Source of the DNA: Streptosporangium canum
Lineage (GTDB): Bacteria > Actinomycetota > Actinomycetes > Streptosporangiales > Streptosporangiaceae
Length of the DNA: 64,000 nucleotides
Direction: 5' to 3'
Assembly: GCF_900113865.1 (NCBI RefSeq)
Contig: NZ_FOQY01000018.1
Span: forward strand, 62,001 to 126,000
The notes beneath the pieces are model-generated. The model saw only the letters and a list, made by a program, of their open reading frames with translations. It did not search any database and was not told where the DNA came from. Each line of letters begins with the position of its first letter. Within the stretch, counting starts at the first letter, position 1. Below, in pieces: positions 24,663-32,395 of the stretch. Made by a program: the position numbers and the translations under genes.

Positions 24663-25201
24663 GTCATCTCGGAGAGCGTGTTTCCGCACTGGTAGACGGT
24701 GAGCTGAACCACCATGAGCGCGACCGCGCCCTGTCGCATCTGACCTTCTGCGCAGCCTGCCGGGCCGAGGTCGACGCCATGCGGGCGCTGAAGAACCGGT
24801 TGCGATCCCTGGACGGGCCCGCCATGCCCGCCGACCTGACCATGTCGCTGCTGCGGATGTCCGAGCCCGGCGGCCCTTTACCGCCGCGTGAGCGGCCTTT
24901 CCCGATCTCGTCGGCCTCGCGGACGTTCGGCGGTGCGCCGATCCCGAGCATGCACAGCGTGGCGCCGCCGGACAACCGGCCGCGCGGCCGTGCCGGGGGA
25001 GGTCCCCGCCGGACGAGGAGGGCGGGTTACGTCGCGGTGGGCGTCGCCTCCGCGGCCGTGGCGATCGGCACGCTGTTCGTCGCGGGCGGCTCCGGCCCCA
25101 GCCCGCGTGTCGTGCCGCCGGTCGACATGTTCGCCAACCAGCACAGGAACACCGCGCCCTACGGAGGGTCGGCGACGCCGACCTTCTCCCCCACTCCGTG
25201 A
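24659..25201 (+). CDS. rseA: Zinc-binding anti-sigma factor (RseA-like)
   Basis: About 180 residues from ATG 24659 behind AAGGAG. The N-terminal anti-sigma domain carries the Hx3Cx2C motif HLTFCAAC, typical of redox- or zinc-sensing anti-sigma factors; a basic linker and one transmembrane helix (YVAVGVASAAVAIGTLFVAGG) follow, and the short C-terminus should be outside. It should hold SigE at the membrane until stress. It overlaps the 19-codon ORF upstream and the RseB-like gene downstream (GTGA). Confidence 0.9.
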   Translation: MSHLGERVSALVDGELNHHERDRALSHLTFCAACRAEVDAMRALKNRLRSLDGPAMPADLTMSLLRMSEPGGPLPPRERPFPISSASRTFGGAPIPSMHSVAPPDNRPRGRAGGGPRRTRRAGYVAVGVASAAVAIGTLFVAGGSGPSPRVVPPVDMFANQHRNTAPYGGSATPTFSPTP

Positions 25202-26223
25202 TCAGGCTGCCCGCCACCCTCGTTCTCGCCGCTGTCATGCTGCTGGGGCTGGTGGTGGGCAGTCCGGCGCACGCCGCCCGGCCGGACGAGCCCGAGGGCG
25301 ACGACACCGGCCTGCACCTGCTGCGCGAGGCCGCGATCGCGGGCCGCACCCGCGGATACTCCGGCACCCAGTACGTCACCACCTGGGGCCGCTCCGGCTC
25401 CGGCGCCGTCTCCTCGGTGCTGGAGGTCCGCAACGTCCCCGGTGCGGGACTGACCGTGCACACCCAGCCGTCGGGCCTCGTCCAGAGGGTGGACCCCGGC
25501 ACTCCCGCCGGCGGCATGTCGACCCCGTCCGAGACCATGCTCGAGGTGCTGGCCCGCAACTACCGGGTCATGGCCGCGGGCGGGGGGCGCGTCTGCGGCC
25601 GGCCGGCCCGTCTGGTCCACGTGGTGCGCGCGGACGGCACGGTCGCGGCCCGCTACTGGCTCGACGAGGCCGGAGGGCCGGTGCTGCGCCGCGAGCTCCT
25701 CGACGGTCACGGCAGGGTCGTCCACGCCGGGGCCTTCGTCGATCTGACCCTCGATCCGGCGCGGAAGGCCGCCGCTCCCGTGTCGGCCGCCGGCGGTCTC
25801 GACCTGGGGGAGACGCCCGGGCTGCTGGCCCGGGGCTGGCGTTTCCCCGCCGCTCTGCCCGGTCGTCTGGAGCTGTTCGCCGCGCACGACGCATCTCCTG
25901 GATACTTGTATCTGGGATATTCGGATGGCTTGTCAGTTGTGTCGGTTTTTGTCCAGCCCGGTGTCCTTGATGAGGAACGGCTCCGGGGATGGCATGCTCG
26001 GCAACGCAACGGGCATACGATCTGGATCCGGGACTCAGCCGAGCAGGAGACGATCTGGGCGAGTGGGGGTCATGTCTACACCGTCTTCGCGGACGCTCCG
26101 GCCGACATGGTCGACGCCGCCGTCGCGGCGCTGCCGCACGAGCCGGTGCCCGCGCCCGACCTGTGGACGCGGCTCGGCCGAGGGGCGGATCGCCTCCTGT
26201 CCTGGGTCAACCCCTTCGGGTAA
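25198..26223 (+). CDS. MucB/RseB-like sigma-E regulatory protein
   Basis: 341 residues with a cleavable signal peptide (about 1-26, ending AHA). The mature part fits the MucB/RseB N-terminal domain (YSGTQYVTTWG, then SETMLEVLARNYRVM, then YWLDEAGGPVLRRELLDGHGRVV). In proteobacteria RseB protects the anti-sigma factor from proteolysis; a similar role here is inferred from its position directly after the anti-sigma gene (GTGA overlap). Bases 25890-26060 are noticeably less GC-rich than the rest of the gene. Confidence 0.8.
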   Translation: MIRLPATLVLAAVMLLGLVVGSPAHAARPDEPEGDDTGLHLLREAAIAGRTRGYSGTQYVTTWGRSGSGAVSSVLEVRNVPGAGLTVHTQPSGLVQRVDPGTPAGGMSTPSETMLEVLARNYRVMAAGGGRVCGRPARLVHVVRADGTVAARYWLDEAGGPVLRRELLDGHGRVVHAGAFVDLTLDPARKAAAPVSAAGGLDLGETPGLLARGWRFPAALPGRLELFAAHDASPGYLYLGYSDGLSVVSVFVQPGVLDEERLRGWHARQRNGHTIWIRDSAEQETIWASGGHVYTVFADAPADMVDAAVAALPHEPVPAPDLWTRLGRGADRLLSWVNPFG

Positions 26224-26319
26224 AGGCGCGCTTTACATCTCTCGTATCCCGCTCACGGGAGGATTGCCGGGGCGTCCCTGTGAGCGGCCTCATACGAGGC
26301 AAGGAGTGGTGAATATTCG

Positions 26320-27906
26320 ATGACCGACGAGACCCGTACCCGCGAGGCGCACGGTGCTGAGGGGCGTACGCCGTCGGACTTCACCGACGACAGAGGCCAG
26401 GCCTCCGAGCCCTCCCGTCCGGACTTCCTGCCCGCCGAAGAGGCGGTCCCCTCCCACGGCGAGCAGCCCCGCGACGACGGCTGGAGCCAGCTCGGCGGGC
26501 CGCCGGGCCGGGGCCGGTGGGGCCAGGCCCCGCAGGGCGGTCCCCAGCAGCCCCGGCCCGACGACCGGGGCGGGCAGCCCGGCCCGGGCGCTCATCCCGG
26601 CGAGAGCGGCTGGGGTGACCCGTCGGGCAGGGCGCGCCAGGACACCGCGGTCTTCGGCCCGCCGGCCGGTCCGCCCCCTCCGCCCTCCCAGGCGTTCGGC
26701 ATGGGCCCCGGCTGGGCGCCGCCCCCAGGCGGCTACGCGGGCTCAGGCTACGCGGGCGCCGCGGCGCCCGGCCGGCGCGGGCCGCGCACCAGCACGCTGG
26801 TCGTCCTCGCCGTGGTGATCGCGCTGCTGGCCTCGACGCTGGGGAGCCTCGGCACCTACCTGCTCACCCGCCCCTCCGTCTCGGACCGCGACCCCTCCTT
26901 CAGCCTGGGGAAGGCGCCGACCGGCTCCAACTCCCGGCCTCCGGACTCGATCGCCGGAGTGGCGGCCAAGGTCCTGCCCAGCGTGGTCTCGCTGGCCGTC
27001 GACGGCGGCACCAGCGCGAGCACCGGCTCCGGCTTCCTGATCAAGGGAGGCTACGTGGTGACCAACAACCACGTGGTCGCCGCGGCCGCGCCGGGCGGTG
27101 AGATCCAGATCCAGTTCAGCAACCGCAAGTCCACCTCCGCCCGGATCATCGGCCGTGACCCCGAGTCCGACCTCGCGGTGGTCAAGCCCGAGGAGACCTT
27201 CGGAGCCCCGGAGATCAGCCTCGGCAACTCCGACAACGTGGTCGTGGGCGACCCGGTCGTGGCGATCGGCTCCCCGCTCGGCCTGGTCGGCACCGTCACC
27301 TCCGGCATCGTCAGCTCGCTCAACCGCCCGGTCCAGGCGGGGGAGGAGAACAGCTCCGACACCACCTGGCTCAGCGCCATCCAGACAGACGCCGCCATCA
27401 ACCCCGGCAACTCCGGCGGCCCGCTGGTCAACGCCAACGGCGAGGTCATCGGGGTCAACTCGGCGATCGCCACACTCGGCAGGTCGGCCGGCGGGCAGAG
27501 CGGCAGCATAGGTCTCGGCTTCGCCATCCCGGTGAACCACGCCCGCCGCATCGCCGAGGAGCTGGTCACCACCGGCGTCGCCAAGAAGTCGCGGATCGGC
27601 ATCACCATCGACCAGACCTATCAGGGCGCCGGGGTCCGCATCGACAGCGAGGTCAAGCAGGGCACCCGCCCGGTCGAGCCGGACGGCCCCGCCGACAAGG
27701 CGGGTCTCAAGCCCGGTGACGTCATCCTGGAGGTCAACGGCACGGTGGTGCAGGACAGCACCGAACTGATCGCGCTGATCAGGAACAAAGCCCCCGGAGA
27801 GAAGCTGTCGATCAAGTTCCAGCGCGGCGGTCAGGAGAAGACGGCCACCGTGACCGTCGGCGCGGCCGCGCAACCCACGTCCACACCCACACCCCGGCCT
27901 TCCTGA
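26320..27906 (+). CDS. htrA: HtrA/DegP-type membrane serine protease with PDZ domain
   Basis: 528 residues. It has a cytoplasmic Pro/Gly-rich disordered region (1-155), one transmembrane helix (about 158-183), a trypsin-like domain with His251 (TNNHVVAA), Asp284 (ESDLAVVK) and Ser365 (GNSGGPLV), then a PDZ domain (DGPADKAGLKPGDVILEVNG). It acts outside the membrane on damaged proteins. It starts at ATG behind AAGGAG, about 96 bp after the RseB-like gene. Its place in the sigE locus matches Rv1223. Confidence 0.95.
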   Translation: MTDETRTREAHGAEGRTPSDFTDDRGQASEPSRPDFLPAEEAVPSHGEQPRDDGWSQLGGPPGRGRWGQAPQGGPQQPRPDDRGGQPGPGAHPGESGWGDPSGRARQDTAVFGPPAGPPPPPSQAFGMGPGWAPPPGGYAGSGYAGAAAPGRRGPRTSTLVVLAVVIALLASTLGSLGTYLLTRPSVSDRDPSFSLGKAPTGSNSRPPDSIAGVAAKVLPSVVSLAVDGGTSASTGSGFLIKGGYVVTNNHVVAAAAPGGEIQIQFSNRKSTSARIIGRDPESDLAVVKPEETFGAPEISLGNSDNVVVGDPVVAIGSPLGLVGTVTSGIVSSLNRPVQAGEENSSDTTWLSAIQTDAAINPGNSGGPLVNANGEVIGVNSAIATLGRSAGGQSGSIGLGFAIPVNHARRIAEELVTTGVAKKSRIGITIDQTYQGAGVRIDSEVKQGTRPVEPDGPADKAGLKPGDVILEVNGTVVQDSTELIALIRNKAPGEKLSIKFQRGGQEKTATVTVGAAAQPTSTPTPRPS

Positions 27907-27956
27907 CCAGCGATATGGTCGGGTGCGTGCTTGGGGTTGGGGGCATTAGTCTGGAA

Positions 27957-27982
27957 GCTCTCCGGGTGTATGCCCGGGGAGC
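27957..27982 (+). terminator. Hairpin between htrA and tatB
   Basis: A 10-bp stem (27957-27966 with 27973-27982, one G-T pair) with a 6-nt loop, 31 bp before the tatB start. It lacks a T-tract, so it may be a weak terminator or a processing site. Confidence 0.45.
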
Positions 27983-28013
27983 CGCCCTAGCGTTGTCCCG
28001 GTAGGAGATCACC

Positions 28014-28385
28014 GTGTTCGGACTCGGCTGGCCTGAGATCGTGGCGCTGGTGGTCATCGCCCTGCTCGTCTTCGGCCCGGAGAAACTTCCCCAGGCCGCC
28101 GCCCAGGCGGGCAAGACGCTGCGCAACCTCCGCAACATGGCCAACAACGCCAAGACCGACCTGCAGGCCGGGCTCGGTCCCGAGTTCGCCGACTTCGACC
28201 CGGCGGACCTCAACCCGAAGAACTTCGTCCGCAAGCACCTCACCGGTGAGCTGGAGGACGACTGGAACCGCCCGGCGGCCACCGTGGCGGCCGCCGCCCC
28301 GATGGCCGCCGACTCCTACGCGGCCGAGGCGGCCGGTGAGCTCGGATACGGCGAGCTCCCGCCGTACGACTCGGAGGCGACCTGA
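28014..28385 (+). CDS. tatB: Sec-independent translocase protein TatB
   Basis: 123 residues: a short transmembrane helix at the N-terminus (GWPEIVALVVIALLVFGPEKLP), the FGPEKLP hinge, an amphipathic helix (AAAQAGKTLRNLRNM) and a longer acidic tail than TatA, which argues for TatB. It forms the TatBC substrate receptor. It starts at GTG behind AGGAGA. tatC is not in the window. The location after htrA matches Rv1224. Confidence 0.93.
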   Translation: MFGLGWPEIVALVVIALLVFGPEKLPQAAAQAGKTLRNLRNMANNAKTDLQAGLGPEFADFDPADLNPKNFVRKHLTGELEDDWNRPAATVAAAAPMAADSYAAEAAGELGYGELPPYDSEAT

Positions 28386-28404
28386 GCCCGGCGAGATCCC
28401 GTCC

Positions 28405-28478
28405 CGGAGCCGTGGGCGGGCGGGCCCGATGAACGGCGAAACCGGAGCCGCGGGCGGCCCGGCCCGATGAACGGCGAA
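28405..28478. repeat. 36-bp direct repeat, 38-bp period, after tatB
   Basis: Two copies (28405-28440 and 28443-28478) share CGGAGCCG, GGGCGG and CCCGATGAACGGCGAA. The second copy runs directly into the terminator stem. Confidence 0.8.
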
Positions 28479-28509
28479 AGAGGCGCCCTCCTTCACGGAG
28501 GGCGCCTCT
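28479..28509. terminator. Bidirectional terminator between tatB and mrp
   Basis: A perfect 13-bp stem, AGAGGCGCCCTCC (28479-28491) with GGAGGGCGCCTCT (28497-28509), and a 5-nt loop TTCAC. It serves the convergent genes tatB and mrp. Confidence 0.92.
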
Positions 28510-28526
28510 CGTCGTGCCGGGGGAGC

Positions 28527-29669
28527 CTAGCGGCCCCGGGTGGGGGAGATGCCGAGCTGCATGCCCTTGAGGCTGCCCGACTTCTTACTCAGACCGGCGG
28601 CGATACGGCTCAGCTCGGCGGCGGCCGGGGCGTCGGGGTCGGTGAGCACCAGCGGCTTGCCCTCGTCGCCGCCCTCGCGCAGCCGCATGTCGATCGGCAC
28701 CTGACCGAGGAGCGGCACGCGGGCGCCGAGGGTGCGGGTCAGCGCGTCGGCCACGGTCTGGCCGCCGCCCTCGCCGAAGACGGAGATCCGCTCGTCGCAG
28801 TGCGGGCAGGGCAGCCAGGACATGTTCTCGATGACGCCGGCGATCTGCTGGTGGGTCTGCACGGCGATCGACCCGGCGCGCTCGGCCACCTCGGCGGCGG
28901 CCTGCTGCGGGGTGGTCACCACGAGGATCTCGGCCGACGGCATCCGCTGCGCCACCGAGATCGCGATGTCGCCGGTGCCCGGGGGCAGGTCCATCAGCAG
29001 GACGTCGAGGTCGCCCCAGTAGACGTCGGCGAGGAACTGGTGCAGCGCCCGGTCCAGCATCGGACCGCGCCACACGACCGGGGTGTTGCCCTCGGGCTTG
29101 AACATGCCGACCGAGATCACCTTGATGTCATGCGCCACCGGCGGCATGATCATGTCTTCGACCTTGGTGGGGCGCTCGGAGACGCCGAGCATGCGGGGGA
29201 TGCTGTGGCCGTAGATGTCGGCGTCCACGACGCCGACCTTGAGGCCGTTGGCGGCCATCGAGGCGGCCAGGTTGACGGTGACGGAGGACTTGCCGACGCC
29301 CCCCTTGCCGGAGGCGACCGCGAAGACGCGGGTCAGCGAGCCGGCCTGGGCGAAGGGGATCTCCTTCTCGGGGCCCTTGTCGCCGCGCAGCTTGGTCTGG
29401 AGCGTCTTGCGCTGCTCGGCGCTCATCACGTCCATCTCGACCTGGACGCCGCGCACACCGTCGATCTTGGAGACCGCGCCGGTGACGTCACGCGTGATGG
29501 TGTCCTTCATGGGACAGCCCGACACGGTGAGGAAGATCCCGACACGGACCGTCCCCTCGGGCGAGATGTCGACGCTCTTGACCATGTCGAGCTCGGTGAT
29601 CGGCCGACGGATCTCAGGGTCGTTGACGGTCGCGAGAGCGGCCATCACCAGTTCCGGGGTAGGTGCCAT
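28527..29669 (-). CDS. mrp: Mrp/NBP35-family iron-sulfur cluster carrier ATPase
   Basis: 380 residues. It has an N-terminal MIP18-like domain (1-90, with TVSGCPMKDTI), then a deviant Walker A P-loop SGKGGVGKSSV, a switch with DADIYGHSIP, DLPPGTGD and the CPHC motif near 285, which holds the bridging cluster in dimers. It loads Fe-S clusters onto target proteins. It starts at ATG 29669 with little visible ribosome binding site. It converges with tatB across a strong terminator. Confidence 0.94.
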   Translation of the reverse strand: MAPTPELVMAALATVNDPEIRRPITELDMVKSVDISPEGTVRVGIFLTVSGCPMKDTITRDVTGAVSKIDGVRGVQVEMDVMSAEQRKTLQTKLRGDKGPEKEIPFAQAGSLTRVFAVASGKGGVGKSSVTVNLAASMAANGLKVGVVDADIYGHSIPRMLGVSERPTKVEDMIMPPVAHDIKVISVGMFKPEGNTPVVWRGPMLDRALHQFLADVYWGDLDVLLMDLPPGTGDIAISVAQRMPSAEILVVTTPQQAAAEVAERAGSIAVQTHQQIAGVIENMSWLPCPHCDERISVFGEGGGQTVADALTRTLGARVPLLGQVPIDMRLREGGDEGKPLVLTDPDAPAAAELSRIAAGLSKKSGSLKGMQLGISPTRGR

Positions 29670-29741
29670 CGAAGTGTCGGCACCAGGCCGTCACCCTGCG
29701 GCGACGGGAGGATGCCGTCCCTCCTTGTCTATGTGTCCAGG

Positions 29742-29824
29742 CGTTCTACGGGCAGGGCTTGTCCGTCGCAGCGCCCATGTGGCTGAGCGAGAGGCCGCTC
29801 CCACAGGAGAGCGGAGGAGTCACG
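29742..29824 (+). promoter_or_regulatory. Diverged second copy of the dapD leader element
   Basis: It starts CGTTCTACGGGCAGGGCTTG and continues TCCGTCGC, AGCGAGAGGCCGCTC, then GAGAGCGGAGGAG and CACG, matching the leader at 13307-13411 along most of its length except for a shorter hairpin (CCGCTC/GAGCGG). No gene with conserved sequence starts after its ribosome binding site; the next gene, marR, begins 112 bp later. It may be a relict leader whose gene has moved or been lost. Confidence 0.5.
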
Positions 29825-29936
29825 GACCCATGGTATGAACCCAGGGGCCATGGGAGGAATTCCGGCGCCTGGCCATGACGGTCAGACTCGGACAATTCGC
29901 TGTGTAGATGCGCGTGCAACGTTCTAAGGTTACTCC

Positions 29937-30428
29937 GTGACCGTGACCGTGGCAGCAGGCGAGTCGAGAGAGGCCATCAGCTCGCAGGAGCTGGCGGTCT
30001 GGCGCATGCTCCAGCGGGCCCAGGTCCGCATCACCCGGGTTCTGGAGGCCGACCTGCTGGTCGAGCACGATCTGGCGCTGGCCTCCTACGACGTGCTCAC
30101 GCAGCTGTCGGAGTCGCCCGACCGGCGGCTGCGGATGAACGACCTGGCCGACCGGGTGCTCCTGTCGCGCAGTGGCCTGACCCGGCTCGTCGACCGCCTC
30201 CAGCGCGACGGCCTGGTCGAGCGCGAGGCCTGCGCCAGCGACGCGCGGGGCCTGTTCGCGGTCCTCACCGACGACGGCGCCGTACGGCTGGCCGAGGCCA
30301 CGCCCACCTACCTGCGCGGCGTCCGCGCCCAGTTCCTGGACATCCTCGACGCCGGCGAGCTGCGCCAGTGCGCGGCGATGCTGAACAAGCTCTTCCCCGC
30401 CCCGGCCGACGAGGAGCTCCCCGCCTAG
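29937..30428 (+). CDS. MarR-family transcriptional regulator
   Basis: 163 residues with a winged helix: LTQLSESPDRRLRMNDLADRV, LLSRSGLTRLVDRLQRDGLVERE, and the wing ASDARGLFAVLTDDG. Dimerisation helices lie at both ends. The target is unknown; it has no divergent partner close by. It starts at GTG. Its TAG stop codon (30426-30428) is exactly where the adjacent MITE-like element begins. Confidence 0.88.
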   Translation: MTVTVAAGESREAISSQELAVWRMLQRAQVRITRVLEADLLVEHDLALASYDVLTQLSESPDRRLRMNDLADRVLLSRSGLTRLVDRLQRDGLVEREACASDARGLFAVLTDDGAVRLAEATPTYLRGVRAQFLDILDAGELRQCAAMLNKLFPAPADEELPA

Positions 30429-30608
30429 TACTCCAGTGACACATCGCGATCATGGTTGGGATCTGCGCTGGTAGTGGCAGTGTCGGGCGGTTGTCTGATG
30501 GCGACGCCGCCAGTCTGACCAGCGCAGGGGGTACGTGATCGTGTGGGTCGTGGTCAAGATGAGCGCGGCCGGTAACCGCCGGATCTCTCACCAAGCGTCA
30601 CTGGAGTA
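30429..30608. mobile_element. 180-bp MITE-like element related to the IS at 31219-31894
   Basis: The left end TACTCCAGTGAC (30429-30440) and right end GTCACTGGAGTA (30597-30608) are perfect 12-bp inverted repeats. The first 50 bp and much of the interior match the left part of the transposase remnant at 31219 in the same orientation. It has no coding capacity, so it depends on a transposase in trans. The left flank is CTAG, but no matching direct repeat is seen on the right. Confidence 0.75.
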
Positions 30609-30645
30609 CTGGATGGTCACCCCACGGGGTGGCGGACGGAGCGCG

Positions 30646-31113
30646 TCACGGGCACTTCGCGCGCATCTTGGGGCTCCAGCCGTTGTGGACGACGTACTTG
30701 CGTCCTGCGTAGTAGCTGACCTGGCCCTGCAGGCGGTAGGTGAAGATGGTCCCCCGCTTGCAGCCCTTGTACAACGTCTTCTTGCCGGCCCCGTACCAGG
30801 AGGCGCTGGAGATGTTCTGCCAGCCCCACGCGCGCTTGCGCTGAAGCATGATCTTGACGCGCTGGTTGCTGGAGCAGCCTATCGCCCAGCCGGTCGCGGC
30901 CACGTGTCCCTTGCGCATCTCCGGACGGTACACACGCACCTCACGACAGGACATCGCCGTCGAGCCGGCCGCCGCGGCGGCCGTGGTGACGGTGGTGACG
31001 GTGGTGAGGGAGGTCTGGGCGCTGGTCTGGACGGAGGCCTGCGCGGGGGCGCCCGCGGTCAGAGCCGCGGCGGCGACCGCCGCACCGACGACCATCGTGT
31101 TGAACGTTCGCAT
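30646..31113 (-). CDS. Small secreted protein carried between two IS-derived elements
   Basis: 155 residues from ATG 31113 behind AAGGAG. It has a signal peptide (about 1-26, TAGAPAQA), a Thr/Ala-rich spacer, then a compact basic domain with four Cys (SCREVRVY, IGCSSNQRVK, YKGCKRG, AKCP) and many Trp/Tyr. It should be exported and disulfide-bonded. I do not recognise the family; a cationic cell-surface or inhibitory protein would fit. It is flanked by a MITE at 30429-30608 and an IS remnant at 31219-31894, which suggests it arrived with them. Confidence 0.75.
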   Translation of the reverse strand: MRTFNTMVVGAAVAAAALTAGAPAQASVQTSAQTSLTTVTTVTTAAAAAGSTAMSCREVRVYRPEMRKGHVAATGWAIGCSSNQRVKIMLQRKRAWGWQNISSASWYGAGKKTLYKGCKRGTIFTYRLQGQVSYYAGRKYVVHNGWSPKMRAKCP

Positions 31114-31167
31114 CGGGTTCTCCTTGGTGCTCGTCGTACTGGACACCGCGAAGGTAGCCAGGCCGAT

Positions 31168-31195
31168 GTTGAGAACCTGTTGAGAACCTGTTGAG
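31168..31195. repeat. 11-bp tandem repeat upstream of the secreted-protein gene
   Basis: GTTGAGAACCT occurs at 31168-31178 and 31179-31189, followed by GTTGAG. It lies about 55-80 bp before the start codon, in the promoter area, so it could be a regulator site as well as a slippage repeat. Confidence 0.6.
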
Positions 31196-31218
31196 CGAAC
31201 GATCGGCTGGTTGTTCTG

Positions 31219-31894
31219 TCCAGTGACACATCGCGATCATGGTTGGGATCTGCGCTGGTAGTGGCATCGGCGGGCGATGGCCTGATGGCGGCGGCGCCAC
31301 TGTGACCAGCGCAGAATCTCCGCTATCCGGCGGGGCCGACTGCGCATGAGTACGGCCGGCAGACGGCGGATCGGCAACCACCGGTAACCGGATTGATCGA
31401 CGTCGATCCGTGCCCACGCCCAGGCGTAGATCCGGTGCCCCTTGGCGCCGCGCCCGGCGCTGTAGCGGTGCCAGTGCCCGCTCTCCACACGCGCGGCGAT
31501 CTCGGCCGCGGTCAGATCCGCACCCTCCAGACTCGCCCGCCGGCTACCCACGATCGCCGGCACATACCCCACTTCGCGTTCTTCCAGCAGGCGGCGCAGC
31601 CGGGGGTCTTGCCCATAGACCTCATCTCCCGTCACCCAGGACGCTTCGATCCCGGCCTCCAGCGCGGCGGTGATCATCTGCGCGGCCAGCACGGGCTTGG
31701 TGGCGAAAACGGCCTGCTCGGGCACGCCGGCCGCTCGGCACCGGGCGGCATCGGCCAGCCAGGTGCGCTCGGGCAGATACAACCTGCGGTCGATCAACGC
31801 CCGCCCGCGCGGGCAGGTATAAGCCAAGAACACGCCGACCTGGCCGTCTTCATGCGACCCCACCTGCCGAAGATCGCGAAGTGTCACTGGAGTA
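31219..31894 (-). mobile_element. Internally deleted IS701-family element
   Basis: The right end GTGTCACTGGAGTA (31881-31894) is the inverted repeat of the left end, TCCAGTGACAC from 31219 (the outermost bases TAC are missing there). The element is about half the size of a complete IS701-type element. Its inner right boundary joins the terminal repeat directly to the middle of the transposase gene, so the first half of the gene is deleted. Confidence 0.8.
31237..31887 (-). pseudogene. IS701-family transposase, C-terminal half
   Basis: 216 codons with the IS701 pattern VGVFLAYTCPRGRALIDRRLYLP, GVPEQAVFATKP, WVTGDEVYGQDP (second catalytic Asp) and WRRRHQAIARRCHYQRR at the end. About 180 N-terminal residues, including the first catalytic Asp, are absent. 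The frame opens at a GTG inside the terminal repeat. It cannot be an active transposase. Confidence 0.85.
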
Positions 31895-32395
31895 CTAACC
31901 CGTCTCCCCGGAGCGGGGCGCGCCCGACGGCGCGTAGGGCTCCTGGAGCTCCTCCTGCAGGCGCTGCAGCTCCGAGCGGATGTAGTCGCGGGTGGCCACC
32001 TCGCCGAGTGCGATGCGCAGGGCCGCGATCTCCCGGGTCAGATACTCGACGTCGGCCTGGTTGCGCTCGGCCGCGCCGCGGTCGAGCTCGTTCTGGATCC
32101 GGTCCCGGTCGTCCTGCCGGTTCTGGGCGAGCAGGATCAGCGGCGCGGCGTAGGACGCCTGGAGCGAGAGGATCAGCGTGAGGAAGATGAACGGGTAGGG
32201 GTCGAAGCGCAGGTTCTCCGGGGCGAAGACATTCCACAGTGCCCAGACCGTTACGAAGACGGTCATGTAAACCAGGAACCTGGCGGTGCCGAGGAAGCGG
32301 GCGATCTGCTCCGACAGCCGCCCGAAGGCCTCCGGGTCGTAGTGCGGGCGCAGGCGCAGGCCCTGCTGCCTGGGCTGGTCGAGCCGCTCAGTCAT
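31895..32395 (-). CDS. DUF1003 membrane protein
   Basis: 166 residues with two transmembrane helices (about 38-58 and 66-90; TVWALWNVF, then DPYPFIFLTLILSLQASYAAPLILLAQNRQ, the DUF1003 signature) and a C-terminal coiled coil (about 95-155). Function unknown; often paired with CBS/MgtE-type magnesium-related proteins, as here, where its ATG overlaps the stop of the upstream gene. Its TAG stop (31895-31897) lies directly against the IS element end. Confidence 0.9.
   Translation of the reverse strand: MTERLDQPRQQGLRLRPHYDPEAFGRLSEQIARFLGTARFLVYMTVFVTVWALWNVFAPENLRFDPYPFIFLTLILSLQASYAAPLILLAQNRQDDRDRIQNELDRGAAERNQADVEYLTREIAALRIALGEVATRDYIRSELQRLQEELQEPYAPSGAPRSGETG

Noticed and set aside
30429-31894. 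A complete composite transposon with target-site duplication
   Set aside because: Outer flanks are CTAG and CTAA, not an identical duplication, and neither end element has a full transposase; it is recorded as two IS-derived elements around a cargo gene.
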